From an uncultured Spirochaetales bacterium (GTDB taxonomy: Bacteria > Spirochaetota > Spirochaetia > Sphaerochaetales > Sphaerochaetaceae), in contig CASFTW010000001.1 of the NCBI GenBank assembly GCA_949297785.1, positions 1-64,000 of the forward strand: a DNA stretch of 64,000 nt. Reading direction: 5' to 3'. Positions 15,562 through 23,777 of the stretch are shown piece by piece. Under the pieces are notes generated by a model. It saw nothing but the letters and a program-made list of their open reading frames with translations, was not told where the DNA came from and made no database searches. Each line of letters opens with the position of its first letter. Position 1 is the first letter of the stretch. The position numbers and the translations under genes were made by a program.

Positions 15562-16943
15562 AAATCTGCGCTTCTCACATAGCGCGGATAAGGAATTACA
15601 TCCCTTATGTTGGCAACGCCTGTGACGTACTGGATGGCTCTTTCAAAGCCAAGGCCGAAACCGGAATGGGGAACGGAGCCGAAACGTCTGGTCTCAAGAT
15701 ACCACCAGTAATCCTTCGGGTTGAGCCCGAGTTCGTTGATGCGGCCGAGAAGCTTATCGTAATCTGCCTCTCTTTCAGATCCTCCGATGATTTCCCCCAG
15801 ACGGGGTACAAGCACATCCATGCCGCGAACCGTTTTCCCGTCTTCGTTCATCTTCATGTAGAAGGCTTTGATTTCCTTCGGATAGTCCGTCACGATAACC
15901 GGCGACTTGCATACGATTTCCGTGAGGTATTTCTCATGTTCGGTCTGAATATCCGAACCCCAGTGCACGGGGAAGTCGAACTGGTCGTTCACTTTCTCAA
16001 GCTCCTTTATCGCATCGGTATATGTCATGCGGGCAAAAGGAGAGTCGATGACATGCCTGAGAGTTTCAATGTTTCCCTTGAGGACGAAGTTGTCGAAGAA
16101 CTCCATCTCCTCAGGACATTTCTCAAGCACATATGAGAAGATATATTTCAGGAACGCCTCGGCCGTTTCCTCATCTCCCTCAAGATCGCAGAACGCCATT
16201 TCCGGTTCCACCATCCAGAATTCTGCAAGATGGCGTGTCGTATTGCTGTTCTCAGCCCTGAAGGTAGGTCCGAATGTGTAAATGTTCTTCAGCGCAAGTG
16301 CATAAGTCTCGCCTTCAAGCTGTCCGGATACTGTGAGGGAGGCTTTCTTGGCGAAAAAGTCCTTGTCGTAATCGACACTGCCGTCCTTCGTCTTCGGCAC
16401 ATTGTCAAGATCAAGCGTTGTGACCTGGAAAGTTTCGCCGGCACCTTCGCAGTCGCTTGTTGTGATCAGCGGGGTGTTGACGTAATAGAAACCGTTTTCC
16501 TGAAAGAAGGTGTGGATCGCATAGCTGAGACAGCTTCTGACTCTCATTACCGCACCGATGAGGTTTGTTCTCGGACGGAGATATGCGATCTCCCTGAGGA
16601 ATTCGATTGTGTGTCTTTTCTTCTGAAGCGGGTAGTCGGAAGGACATGTTCCCACGATCTTCAGATCCTCAAGAGCAAGTTCGACAGCCTGACTTCCGCC
16701 CTGGCTTTTGACAAGTTTTCCGCTGCACTCAACTGCTGTGCCTGTGGTTACCTGTGAAAGGAGATCATCATTATTGAAAGAAGCCTTGTCGATAACAACC
16801 TGAAGCCCCTTCACAACAGAGCCGTCATTGACTTCAAGAAAGCATACGTTTTTGCTGTCTCTCTTCGTTCTTACCCATCCTTCGGCCTTTATGGTTTCTT
16901 CACCCGGAAGCGAAGACAGGATTTCCCTGATTCTGTCTTTCAT
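15558..16943 (-). CDS. asnS: Asparaginyl-tRNA synthetase
   Basis: 461 residues; charges tRNA-Asn. The N-terminal OB fold (AEGWVRTKRDSKNVCFLEV near 20) and the class II core (FRAENSNTTRHLAEFWMVEPE, and GFGLGFERAIQYVTG with NIRDVIPYPR at the end) identify AsnS over AspS. The ATG at 16943 has AAGGAG eleven bases upstream and starts the canonical N-terminus; a longer frame upstream overlaps the promoter. asnA (23778-24812) elsewhere in the window makes the asparagine. Confidence 0.95.
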   Translation of the reverse strand: MKDRIREILSSLPGEETIKAEGWVRTKRDSKNVCFLEVNDGSVVKGLQVVIDKASFNNDDLLSQVTTGTAVECSGKLVKSQGGSQAVELALEDLKIVGTCPSDYPLQKKRHTIEFLREIAYLRPRTNLIGAVMRVRSCLSYAIHTFFQENGFYYVNTPLITTSDCEGAGETFQVTTLDLDNVPKTKDGSVDYDKDFFAKKASLTVSGQLEGETYALALKNIYTFGPTFRAENSNTTRHLAEFWMVEPEMAFCDLEGDEETAEAFLKYIFSYVLEKCPEEMEFFDNFVLKGNIETLRHVIDSPFARMTYTDAIKELEKVNDQFDFPVHWGSDIQTEHEKYLTEIVCKSPVIVTDYPKEIKAFYMKMNEDGKTVRGMDVLVPRLGEIIGGSEREADYDKLLGRINELGLNPKDYWWYLETRRFGSVPHSGFGLGFERAIQYVTGVANIRDVIPYPRYVRSADF

Positions 16944-16977
16944 AATTAAGAAATCTCCTTGAAAATAAGTTAGTGCT

Positions 16978-17006
16978 ACTTTAGGAGTTTTCATCTTTAT
17001 AGTCAA
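16978..17006 (-). promoter_or_regulatory. asnS promoter
   Basis: On the minus strand: TTGACT (17006-17001), 17 bp, TAAAGT (16983-16978). Confidence 0.65.
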
Positions 17007-17060
17007 TTGTCACAGAGACCGCCTGAGGCCTGCTCTAGCAAAGATTGGCCATTATAAAAG

Positions 17061-17094
17061 ACGGGAAAAAGTCCGTATGGTGAAAAATCACCAT
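17061..17094. promoter_or_regulatory. Tandem hairpins between asnS and the Spx-like gene
   Basis: ACGG/CCGT (17061-17076) is followed at once by ATGGTGA, four A, TCACCAT (17077-17094). The second is a perfect seven-base-pair repeat. No T tract follows on the plus strand and no gene ends here on the minus strand, so an operator or RNA element is likelier than a terminator. Confidence 0.4.
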
Positions 17095-17182
17095 GAGAAA
17101 AAACGTTTGGAAAATTGACAATGAGAGTTTTTTTAATGTTATTTTATTATATTGATATTTATCAGTGACAGAGGTTTTGATC

Positions 17183-17509
17183 TTGATACAGGTGATAGGT
17201 TATCTGAATTCGAATGATACGAAGAAGGCCATCCGCTATCTCAAGGAGAGAGGGAAGGAGTATCAGTTTGTCGATCTGAAAGAACGTTCTCTCTCAAAAG
17301 GGGAGCTTGAGAATATATTCCGTCACTTCAATCCGGAGGATTGCATAGACATTTCCAGTGCCTACTACAAAAAGAGGCTTGCATACATGGTCTATGATGC
17401 GGCACAGGAACTTGAGGAGCACAACGAGCTTTTCATCACTCCGATACTGCGCTGCAACGGAAAGGCCGCACTCGGTTTTGATACCCGGTTTTTGGAGGCG
17501 AACTTATGA
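17183..17509 (+). CDS. ArsC/Spx-like protein lacking catalytic cysteines
   Basis: 108 residues from the TTG at 17183, which has AGAGG eight bases upstream; GTG at 17165 is possible in frame. The thioredoxin-like ArsC/Spx pattern is clear: KKAIRYLKERGKEYQFVDLKE near 11, then FITPILRCNGKAALGFD near the end (the RPI and GFD signatures). The N-terminal CxxC or CxxS site is NSND, so neither redox sensing nor arsenate reduction by the usual cysteine is expected. It overlaps the MBL gene by four bases (ATGA). Confidence 0.7.
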   Translation: MIQVIGYLNSNDTKKAIRYLKERGKEYQFVDLKERSLSKGELENIFRHFNPEDCIDISSAYYKKRLAYMVYDAAQELEEHNELFITPILRCNGKAALGFDTRFLEANL

Positions 17510-18276
17510 TAAAATATGCAGTCCTCACATCCGGAAGCTGCGGCAACAGCTACGCCTTCTATGACGGCAAATCCTGTCTGCTGGTTGATGCCGGGCTCAC
17601 TCTGAGCGGACTTAAACGCCGGCTTGAGCAGGTGGACATCCCGTTTGATGCTCTCACTGATGTGCTTGTCACCCACATGCATCCCGATCACAGCAAAGGT
17701 CTGGGGGTTCTTTACCGTGCCAGAGGAGTGTGCATCCACGCATCCAGACAGTGTTTTGAAAGCGATGAAAGCATTTTCGCAAAACTCGGGCTGAAAGAGG
17801 ACATGCTTTCTCTCTTCAGTTTCGGCGATGAGCTTTTCCTCGGCTCCTTCCACGCCGTGCCTTTCAGGACCATTCACGACAGTGCGGGATCTGCGGGGTA
17901 TTTCATCGAAAACGGAGAATCGAGGTTCTTCCTCATGACTGATACGGGCATCTATTCCCCTCAAAGCCTTGAGATGGCAAAGGCGAGCAGCGTGGTTTTC
18001 CTTGAAAGCAACTACGATGACGACATGCTTGAGAGAGGAAGATATCCTTTCCCTCTCAAGCGCAGGATAAGCGGAGAGAGGGGACATCTGTCAAACAGAC
18101 AGGCAAGGGATTTCCTTTTTCAGATCGGTGCCGGGGATAAAACTGTTTTCCTCGTGCATCTTTCAGACAACAACAATACTGTTGATGCCGTTATGGACAA
18201 TTACACAGACGGTTTTGAGATAAAGAACTTCACTGTATGTGAAAGAGGCAGGACATATGGAGGTTTCTATGGGTGA
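17506..18276 (+). CDS. MBL-fold metallohydrolase, YycJ/WalJ-like
   Basis: 256 residues. The start (VLTSGSCGNSYAFYDGKSCLLVDAGL) and THMHPDHSKGLG (HxHxDH at 57-62) match the YycJ/WalJ type of metallo-beta-lactamase fold, which binds two metals. Further ligands are FLMTDTG near 143 and the late GHLS. WalJ relatives are tied to DNA-exonuclease activity and cell-wall or replication control in Firmicutes. It lies between the Spx-like gene and the second acyl-CoA synthetase, overlapping both. Confidence 0.85.
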   Translation: MIKYAVLTSGSCGNSYAFYDGKSCLLVDAGLTLSGLKRRLEQVDIPFDALTDVLVTHMHPDHSKGLGVLYRARGVCIHASRQCFESDESIFAKLGLKEDMLSLFSFGDELFLGSFHAVPFRTIHDSAGSAGYFIENGESRFFLMTDTGIYSPQSLEMAKASSVVFLESNYDDDMLERGRYPFPLKRRISGERGHLSNRQARDFLFQIGAGDKTVFLVHLSDNNNTVDAVMDNYTDGFEIKNFTVCERGRTYGGFYG

Positions 18277-20083
18277 TGCGAAAAAAAAGAAGACAGATAA
18301 GGCAAGGGAATATTCCTTCAGGGAATGCGGAAAGATAAAAAGACCTGACGGGCTTGTCATGTACGGGGTGAAGAAATATACATTCCGCGATTTCGTGGAG
18401 GCTGTATGCGCCCGTTATTCCAAACTTCTCTGCTACACCGTATACGGCGGAGAGGATGAGGTCAGCTTCTCCTACCAGTATCTCGGTTTCAAGGTTCATG
18501 CGATAAGCCAGTATCTTCTGAACATGGGAATAAAGAAGGGTGACAGAATATGCATCTACGGTGAGTCCAGTCCGATGTGGATGATGTTCTATCTCGGTCT
18601 CACTTCAATCGGAGGCATTGCGGTCCCGATACTCCCCGGCTTCAGCGGGAAGGAGGCCATAGTCGCCATGCGGGATTCCGGCTGCACCGCCATATGTGCA
18701 CAGCAGAGACAGTTCAACTCCGTAAGGGATTTCGTGCTGGAGAACAATTATGAGATCTTCCGCCTTGAGGATCTTTTCCATCTGCCTGAAGATGTGAGGG
18801 GGCAGATAGATGACAAGAATTTCCTCTCCCTGCCGGGTGTGGACATCACCCATACAAAGTTCAGCCTGAGGGAGCTTAACGCACTTCCTCTGGAAGAAGA
18901 CGATATTGCCTCGATAATCTACACATCAGGCACCACCGGCTCATCAAAGGGTGTTGTGCTTACCCATAAGAACATCATAAGAAATGCGGACAGGGACAGT
19001 TTTGAATACTTTGTCGGCAAGCCGGGAATGAGGGTTCTTTCAATTCTCCCGATAAGTCATATATATGAATTCACGATAGGACAGCTGCTTTCCATGAACT
19101 GCGGTTTTGAGATTCATTTCCTAGGCAAGCCGCCTGCGGTCTCCGTTCTCATGCCGGCTCTCAAGAAGATAAGACCTCACGTCATACAGACTGTTCCTCT
19201 TCTTATCGAAAAGGTTTACAAAGCTGCTGTCGCTCCGGTCATCAAGGGAGAAGGCAGTCTCGCAAAGTTCTACCGCAATCCTCTTACACGGAATCTGGTT
19301 GCACGCCTCATCGGGCATAAGCTGCACTCCACGTTCGGCGGCAAGCTGCTGTTCTTCGGAATCGGCGGCTCTGCACTTGACAGGGAAGTTGAGGAGTTCC
19401 TTTATAGAGCTCGTTTTCCATATGCTCTCGGCTACGGACTTACGGAGACAAGTCCGCTTCTGGCAGGATGCGGACCGAAGAGAAAGCAGCATAAAGTTTC
19501 CTCCTGCGGCAAGGTTCATCCCGATATCGACATGAAGCTGCTTGAGATTGACTCCACAGGAGTTGGCGAGATTGCGGTGAAGGGGCCGAGCGTCACACCG
19601 GGCTATTACCATAATGATGCTCTCAATGCCGAGGCTTTCACAGGAGACGGTTATTTCAGGACAGGGGATCTGGGCTTTATCGACAGGAAAGGATGGCTGT
19701 ACATCAAAGGCCGCTGCAAGACCATGATTCTCGGGCCTGCAGGTGAGAATATCTACCCCGAGTCGATTGAATCCGTGATCAACAACATGCAGTTCGTGCA
19801 GGAGTCCCTTGTCGTTCCTCAGGGAACCGGACTTCTTGCCCTCATCAAGATAGATATCGAGCTGATGGCGAAGAGTCTCAAGATAAGCATTGAGGATGCA
19901 AAGAAGGAAGCTGTGAAGTATGTCGCATCGCTCAGGGGAGAAGTGAACAAGGAGCTTTCCGCACAGAACAGAATCGATTCAGTGGAGCTGCAGGAGGAAG
20001 AGTTCGAGCGGACTGCCACACAGAAGATAAAGAGGTTCCTGTATCCGAAGAAAAAAGATGGAAGCGGGGAAAAGAAAAGCTGA
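18269..20083 (+). CDS. AMP-dependent acyl-CoA synthetase, second type
   Basis: 604 residues from ATG 18269, with GGAGG five bases upstream; it overlaps the MBL stop by eight bases. Motifs are YTSGTTGSSKGVVLTHKN near 218, GYGLTETSP near 387 and RTGDLG near 463. The N-terminal MGDAKKKKTDK is strongly basic and the adenylation core is followed by a lysine-rich end. It is only a distant relative of the gene at 10604. Long-chain fatty acid activation is likely; acyl-ACP synthetase is the main alternative. Confidence 0.82.
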   Translation: MGDAKKKKTDKAREYSFRECGKIKRPDGLVMYGVKKYTFRDFVEAVCARYSKLLCYTVYGGEDEVSFSYQYLGFKVHAISQYLLNMGIKKGDRICIYGESSPMWMMFYLGLTSIGGIAVPILPGFSGKEAIVAMRDSGCTAICAQQRQFNSVRDFVLENNYEIFRLEDLFHLPEDVRGQIDDKNFLSLPGVDITHTKFSLRELNALPLEEDDIASIIYTSGTTGSSKGVVLTHKNIIRNADRDSFEYFVGKPGMRVLSILPISHIYEFTIGQLLSMNCGFEIHFLGKPPAVSVLMPALKKIRPHVIQTVPLLIEKVYKAAVAPVIKGEGSLAKFYRNPLTRNLVARLIGHKLHSTFGGKLLFFGIGGSALDREVEEFLYRARFPYALGYGLTETSPLLAGCGPKRKQHKVSSCGKVHPDIDMKLLEIDSTGVGEIAVKGPSVTPGYYHNDALNAEAFTGDGYFRTGDLGFIDRKGWLYIKGRCKTMILGPAGENIYPESIESVINNMQFVQESLVVPQGTGLLALIKIDIELMAKSLKISIEDAKKEAVKYVASLRGEVNKELSAQNRIDSVELQEEEFERTATQKIKRFLYPKKKDGSGEKKS

Positions 20084-20113
20084 AAACGGCTAGGAGAAAA
20101 AGCGGTTTGTTTT

Positions 20114-20119
20114 TATAAT
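20114..20119 (+). promoter_or_regulatory. aroG -10 box, leaderless type
   Basis: Perfect TATAAT, six bases before the ATG at 20126. No convincing -35 is seen and no Shine-Dalgarno sequence is present. Confidence 0.5.
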
Positions 20120-20125
20120 TGTTCC

Positions 20126-21187
20126 ATGAAACAGATTATTCCAAGCTATGATATTCATATAAAGGCGATGGATCCGATCCTCACCCCGAATGAGATATGC
20201 ACACAGTTTCCGATGTCTCAGGAGGATGGAGAGAGGATCCTCTCGTACCGCCAGAGTGTGAGAGATATCCTCAGCGGCCGTGACAGAAGGCTGCTTGCGA
20301 TTGTCGGCCCGTGTTCGATTCATGACACGGCTGCCGCCCTTGATTATGCCCGCCGGCTCAAGGATCTGAGTGACGGGGTGAGCGATCAGTTGTTCATCAT
20401 CATGAGGACCTATTTTGAAAAGCCGCGCACCACTGTCGGCTGGAAGGGTCTCATTCTCGATCCGGATCTGGATGGTTCATATGATATCAACAAAGGGCTG
20501 CGCACGGCCCGCAAGCTTCTTATCGACATAACACACATCGGTCTTCCTGTGGGCTGCGAGGTGCTTGATCCGATTATACCCCAGTACATTGATGACATAA
20601 TCTCATGGGCCAGTATCGGCGCAAGGACGACTGAAAGCCAGACACACCGCAATCTTGCAAGCGGTCTTTCAGTTCCTGTCGGCTTCAAGAATTCAACATC
20701 AGGCGAATATACTCATGCGATCAATGCGATAAAGAGTGCTTCCAGTCCTGCCGCCTTCATAGGTGTCAGCAAGGACGGTGAGTCCATTATTTTCCGCACC
20801 ACCGGCAATGACATGTGCCATCTCATAATGAGAGGCGGCGACAGGAGTCCCAATTATTATGAAGACGAGGTTGAATCTGCCCGCAAGCTCATGCTTGACA
20901 ACAAGCTCAATGATGCCATCATCATCGACTGTTCACATGGCAACAGCAGGAAGGACTTCAGGCGTCAGAAGAGAGTTCTCAGAAGTGTCATCGATCAGGT
21001 TATCTGGGGTGATGAGTCCATAAAGGGTTTCATGCTTGAAAGCAATATAAATGAAGGAAATCAGCCGATCGGGCCTGATCTGAGATACGGTGTGTCCATC
21101 ACTGATTCCTGTATCGGCTGGGATGAGACTGAGAGAATCCTGACGGCTTCAGCTGCGCTTTTGAGGGAAAGGGAGGTTGGAAAATGA
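20126..21187 (+). CDS. aroG: 3-deoxy-7-phosphoheptulonate (DAHP) synthase
   Basis: 353 residues, AroF/G/H class. It joins phosphoenolpyruvate and erythrose 4-phosphate in the first step to chorismate. VGPCSIHD near 55, RTYFEKPRTTVGWKG near 94, GARTTESQTHR near 172 and the C-terminal DCSHGNSRKD and ESNINEGNQ are class signatures. I cannot assign the feedback amino acid. It overlaps the DJ-1 gene by four bases (ATGA), so the two should be translated together. Confidence 0.93.
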   Translation: MKQIIPSYDIHIKAMDPILTPNEICTQFPMSQEDGERILSYRQSVRDILSGRDRRLLAIVGPCSIHDTAAALDYARRLKDLSDGVSDQLFIIMRTYFEKPRTTVGWKGLILDPDLDGSYDINKGLRTARKLLIDITHIGLPVGCEVLDPIIPQYIDDIISWASIGARTTESQTHRNLASGLSVPVGFKNSTSGEYTHAINAIKSASSPAAFIGVSKDGESIIFRTTGNDMCHLIMRGGDRSPNYYEDEVESARKLMLDNKLNDAIIIDCSHGNSRKDFRRQKRVLRSVIDQVIWGDESIKGFMLESNINEGNQPIGPDLRYGVSITDSCIGWDETERILTASAALLREREVGK

Positions 21188-21735
21188 GCAAGAGTGCTGT
21201 TATTCTTTTTGCATATGGTTTTGAGGAAGTCGAGGCGCTTACTGTTTATGACGGACTTGTCAGAGCCGGTGTGAAGGTTGTGAAACTTGCGGTAGGAGGA
21301 AGCCTCAATGTGGTTTCCTCTCATGGTGTTGAGATTGTCTGCGATGATCTGGTTGAGAATTACAAGGATGTTTCAGACCTGATCTATGTGCCTGGCGGCA
21401 TGCCGGGCAGTACGAACATTGCCCAGTGCTGGAGTGCCAATGAGCTTATAATAAAACATGCGCAGGACAGGCTTGTGAGTGCCATATGCGCAGCTCCTGC
21501 AGTCGTGCTCGGTCCGCTTGGCCTTCTGCACAGCGGAAAAGCAACCTGCTTCCCCGGATGTGAGGATTACAGCCCTTCACTCAGCTTTGTTTGTGACGGG
21601 GTGGTGGAAGACGGGAATATAATCACGGCGAAATCCGTGGCATATGCCTGGCCGCTTGTCTTCACTCTTGTTGAAAGGCTTCTTGGCAGTGAAGCTGCAG
21701 AGAAACTTGAAAAGGCAATCTACTGGAATATTTAA
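21184..21735 (+). CDS. DJ-1/PfpI family protein
   Basis: 183 residues. Members include glyoxalase/deglycase-like and chaperone-like enzymes. GFEEVEA (12-18) supplies the conserved glutamate, and SAICAAPAVVLG carries the nucleophile-elbow cysteine (C102). DLIYVPGGMPGSTN near 65 is typical of the YajL/ThiJ branch. It is translationally coupled to DAHP synthase; a terminator follows. The biological substrate is unknown. Confidence 0.87.
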   Translation: MSKSAVILFAYGFEEVEALTVYDGLVRAGVKVVKLAVGGSLNVVSSHGVEIVCDDLVENYKDVSDLIYVPGGMPGSTNIAQCWSANELIIKHAQDRLVSAICAAPAVVLGPLGLLHSGKATCFPGCEDYSPSLSFVCDGVVEDGNIITAKSVAYAWPLVFTLVERLLGSEAAEKLEKAIYWNI

Positions 21736-21740
21736 ACTGA

Positions 21741-21765
21741 GAGCCGCGCGATGCGGCTCTTTCTT
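21741..21765 (+). terminator. Terminator between DJ-1 and the next convergent gene
   Basis: GAGCCGC (21741-21747) with GCGGCTC (21753-21759), a five-base loop and a T-rich end in a 29-bp convergent gap. Confidence 0.7.
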
Positions 21766-22172
21766 CAGATTGCGATTTCTTCTACAGTTGCTCTCTTTTT
21801 CGTGTGAAAGAGAGAGAACATGAATCTGAGTATGCTCACTTCATTTTCCTGAATGTAGGATTCAATTGTCTCATCAAGATTCCTGAAACCCGTTTCATCT
21901 GCCATCTCATAAAGCTCAAAGTAGACTTTGCTTATGCTTTTCTGTGATGCGATGAGCTTAAGCTTAAGGCTTGAGAGAATTTCATTCATGATCGGTGAGA
22001 AAATGTTTTCCGTCCATGAGAAAAGAGCATCATGGAATGTAAGCTGTCTTGAAAGAGTTCTTTCAAGTTCTGCCCTGTGGCTCTGGATCTCCACATAAAG
22101 GGAAGGAACATCGCTTTTGTCGAAGTATCCTCCGGTAGAATTGAGAATCAAAGTAACATATGACGCTTTCAT
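21765..22172 (-). CDS. Conserved hypothetical protein, 135 residues
   Basis: I do not recognise a family. The protein is soluble and mostly helical, without signal or membrane segment. The middle part (about 35-110) is rich in L, E and S with phenylalanines (FHDALFSWTENIFSPIM, SKVYFELYEMAD), suggesting a helical bundle. It has GGAGG before the ATG and a strong promoter (TTGACG, 17 bp, TATTAC). It is a single-gene unit convergent to the DJ-1 gene. Confidence 0.6.
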   Translation of the reverse strand: MKASYVTLILNSTGGYFDKSDVPSLYVEIQSHRAELERTLSRQLTFHDALFSWTENIFSPIMNEILSSLKLKLIASQKSISKVYFELYEMADETGFRNLDETIESYIQENEVSILRFMFSLFHTKKRATVEEIAI

Positions 22173-22213
22173 AAAACGCCTCCACTATTTCAATTCTCCT
22201 TTTGTCGGCCATA

Positions 22214-22242
22214 GTAATACTAAGTTTAAAATTTTTCGTCAA
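22214..22242 (-). promoter_or_regulatory. Promoter for the 135-residue protein
   Basis: On the minus strand: TTGACG (22242-22237), 17 bp, TATTAC (22219-22214). Confidence 0.65.
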
Positions 22243-22374
22243 GAGGTTTAATTTTCTTTAACATTCTTTTTACATTTTCTTATTATGTTAGAAATAAGTC
22301 AAAATAAAACCTGAAGATGGATTCACGAGGCAAGTATACTGCAGGACGCCGGTTTCCGTATTAAGACAAAGATT

Positions 22375-22403
22375 TTGCAGTCTCTGCAAAAGGGGGATAG
22401 AAT
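22375..22403 (+). promoter_or_regulatory. Promoter of the secreted FnIII-like gene, leaderless type
   Basis: TTGCAG at 22375-22380, 17 bp, TAGAAT at 22398-22403, then six bases to the ATG at 22410. The GGGGGA inside the spacer is upstream of the predicted transcript start and cannot act as a ribosome site. Confidence 0.65.
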
Positions 22404-22409
22404 TGTAGC

Positions 22410-23207
22410 ATGAAAAAAATTGCTGCCATTATGCTTGTCCTTGCCGCTTCCTTTTCCGCATTTGCCGCTCTTTCTGTCAGAAGCCTTGCAAACAGTTTCA
22501 CACTTGAGTGGGATGAGGTTGAAGGCTCGCTCTGGTATGATATCTACATCGATGACGCTTTCATAGTCAGACTTGACAGCAGCCAGCTTTGCTACACTGT
22601 TGAGAATCTTGACGGCAACAGAGAGTACAAAGTGTCATGGGCTGCGAGGGATGGGGAGAACAATAATCTGGATGTCTCTATACAGAACTGCAGAACGCTT
22701 TCGTGGGATGGTGAGTACCGGTGGGTGAACACAAGTGATGACGACAATAGGGGAAAGATGAAAACGCTGACAATGCGGGTGAAAAGTGCATATGACTCCG
22801 GATACGGGCAGTACCCTGAAATATATGTGGTGAGGGACGGAAAAGAGTACCGTTTCTTCCCGATTTTCAACCCCGGCGAGGAAAAAGGCGGCTGGATAGA
22901 ATGGGATGATGATTCTTATTATGCAGAGAGTTACAGGAAGTGCGCCGAGCTTATAAACAGTTCACTGATAAATCCGTCAAGATGGAAGCTGAATTCAATG
23001 CGGATATCGCCATCAGAAGTGTTCCTTTCCGTAAGCAGCAAAGCTTTCGGTTTAACGGCCGACACTGATTCCACCATAAGGTTTTTCTATAATGATGAAG
23101 GCAGACGCTGTCTTGAATACAGGATGGACGGTGATTCCCTTTTCAGGAAAATCGCATTCATGAATCCTGTTGACGGTTCTCCTGTTTATCTGCTGGAGGA
23201 GACATAA
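22410..23207 (+). CDS. Secreted protein with FnIII-like domain
   Basis: 265 residues. MKK, then a hydrophobic stretch ending SAFA near residue 19, is a Sec signal with a probable signal peptidase I site. Residues 20-100 look like a fibronectin type III fold: FTLEWDEVEGSLWYDIYID and YTVENLDGNREYKVSWAA fit its strand pattern. The rest (about 105-265) is rich in tyrosine, tryptophan and aspartate and is not recognised. A periplasmic or surface place is expected. The promoter predicts a leaderless mRNA. Confidence 0.65.
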   Translation: MKKIAAIMLVLAASFSAFAALSVRSLANSFTLEWDEVEGSLWYDIYIDDAFIVRLDSSQLCYTVENLDGNREYKVSWAARDGENNNLDVSIQNCRTLSWDGEYRWVNTSDDDNRGKMKTLTMRVKSAYDSGYGQYPEIYVVRDGKEYRFFPIFNPGEEKGGWIEWDDDSYYAESYRKCAELINSSLINPSRWKLNSMRISPSEVFLSVSSKAFGLTADTDSTIRFFYNDEGRRCLEYRMDGDSLFRKIAFMNPVDGSPVYLLEET

Positions 23208-23209
23208 TG

Positions 23210-23231
23210 AAAAACCTCCCCGCGCGGGGAG
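23210..23231 (-). terminator. mscL terminator
   Basis: CTCCCC, GCGC loop, GGGGAG (23216-23231), followed on the minus strand by a run of T (23214-23210). The hairpin lies in the 50-bp gap between convergent genes. Confidence 0.7.
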
Positions 23232-23257
23232 ATCTGAGAATCCTTATCCGGGATATC

Positions 23258-23689
23258 TTACTTTTTGAGAAGATCCCTGATCTCTTCAAGGAGAACGATG
23301 TCTGCCGGTTTTGCAGGCGGTGCGGCAGGTGCTGCTGCCTTTGCCTCTTCTTCCTTCTTCTTTCTTGCTTCACTCATCTTGTTGAATGATTTCACGATGA
23401 CGAAGAGGGTGAGTGCGGTAAGCAGGAACTGGATTATCGTGTTGATGAATGCACCGATGTTTATTGTCACTGCAGCCGTTGTTTCAGTTGCTGCCGCAAG
23501 TGTGATTACCATTGATGCAAAGTCAATACCGCCTGTGATGATTCCGATCACCGGGCTCACTATATCATTGACGAGACTTGTAACTATAGCATTGAATGAA
23601 GCGCCGATGATAACGCCGACTGCCATGTCGAGGACGTTGCCGCGGGTGATGAATTTTTTGAATTCAGCGAAAAAACCTGTGTCTTTCAT
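23258..23689 (-). CDS. mscL: Large-conductance mechanosensitive channel
   Basis: 143 residues. MscL opens under membrane tension to release solutes. FFAEFKKFITRGNVLDMAVGVIIGASF (6-32) holds the amphipathic start and the first transmembrane helix; a second helix is near 80-104. The cytoplasmic end has an added Ala/Pro/Lys segment before the final helix (LLEEIRDLLKK). GGGG lies six bases before the ATG. It has its own promoter and terminator. Confidence 0.94.
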   Translation of the reverse strand: MKDTGFFAEFKKFITRGNVLDMAVGVIIGASFNAIVTSLVNDIVSPVIGIITGGIDFASMVITLAAATETTAAVTINIGAFINTIIQFLLTALTLFVIVKSFNKMSEARKKKEEEAKAAAPAAPPAKPADIVLLEEIRDLLKK

Positions 23690-23734
23690 GTTAACCCCTA
23701 TATATTAATTTTTTATTTCATGATAACTTTCCGG

Positions 23735-23764
23735 AGTATAACCATATATGTTACTTTTAATCAA
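23735..23764 (-). promoter_or_regulatory. mscL promoter
   Basis: On the minus strand: TTGATT (23764-23759), 18 bp, TATACT (23740-23735). Confidence 0.6.
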
Positions 23765-23777
23765 TACGTGAGGTAAG

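Noticed and set aside
17392-18087. Minus-strand frame across the MBL gene
   Set aside because: It overlaps the HxHxDH enzyme and the Spx-like gene and has no initiation signals.
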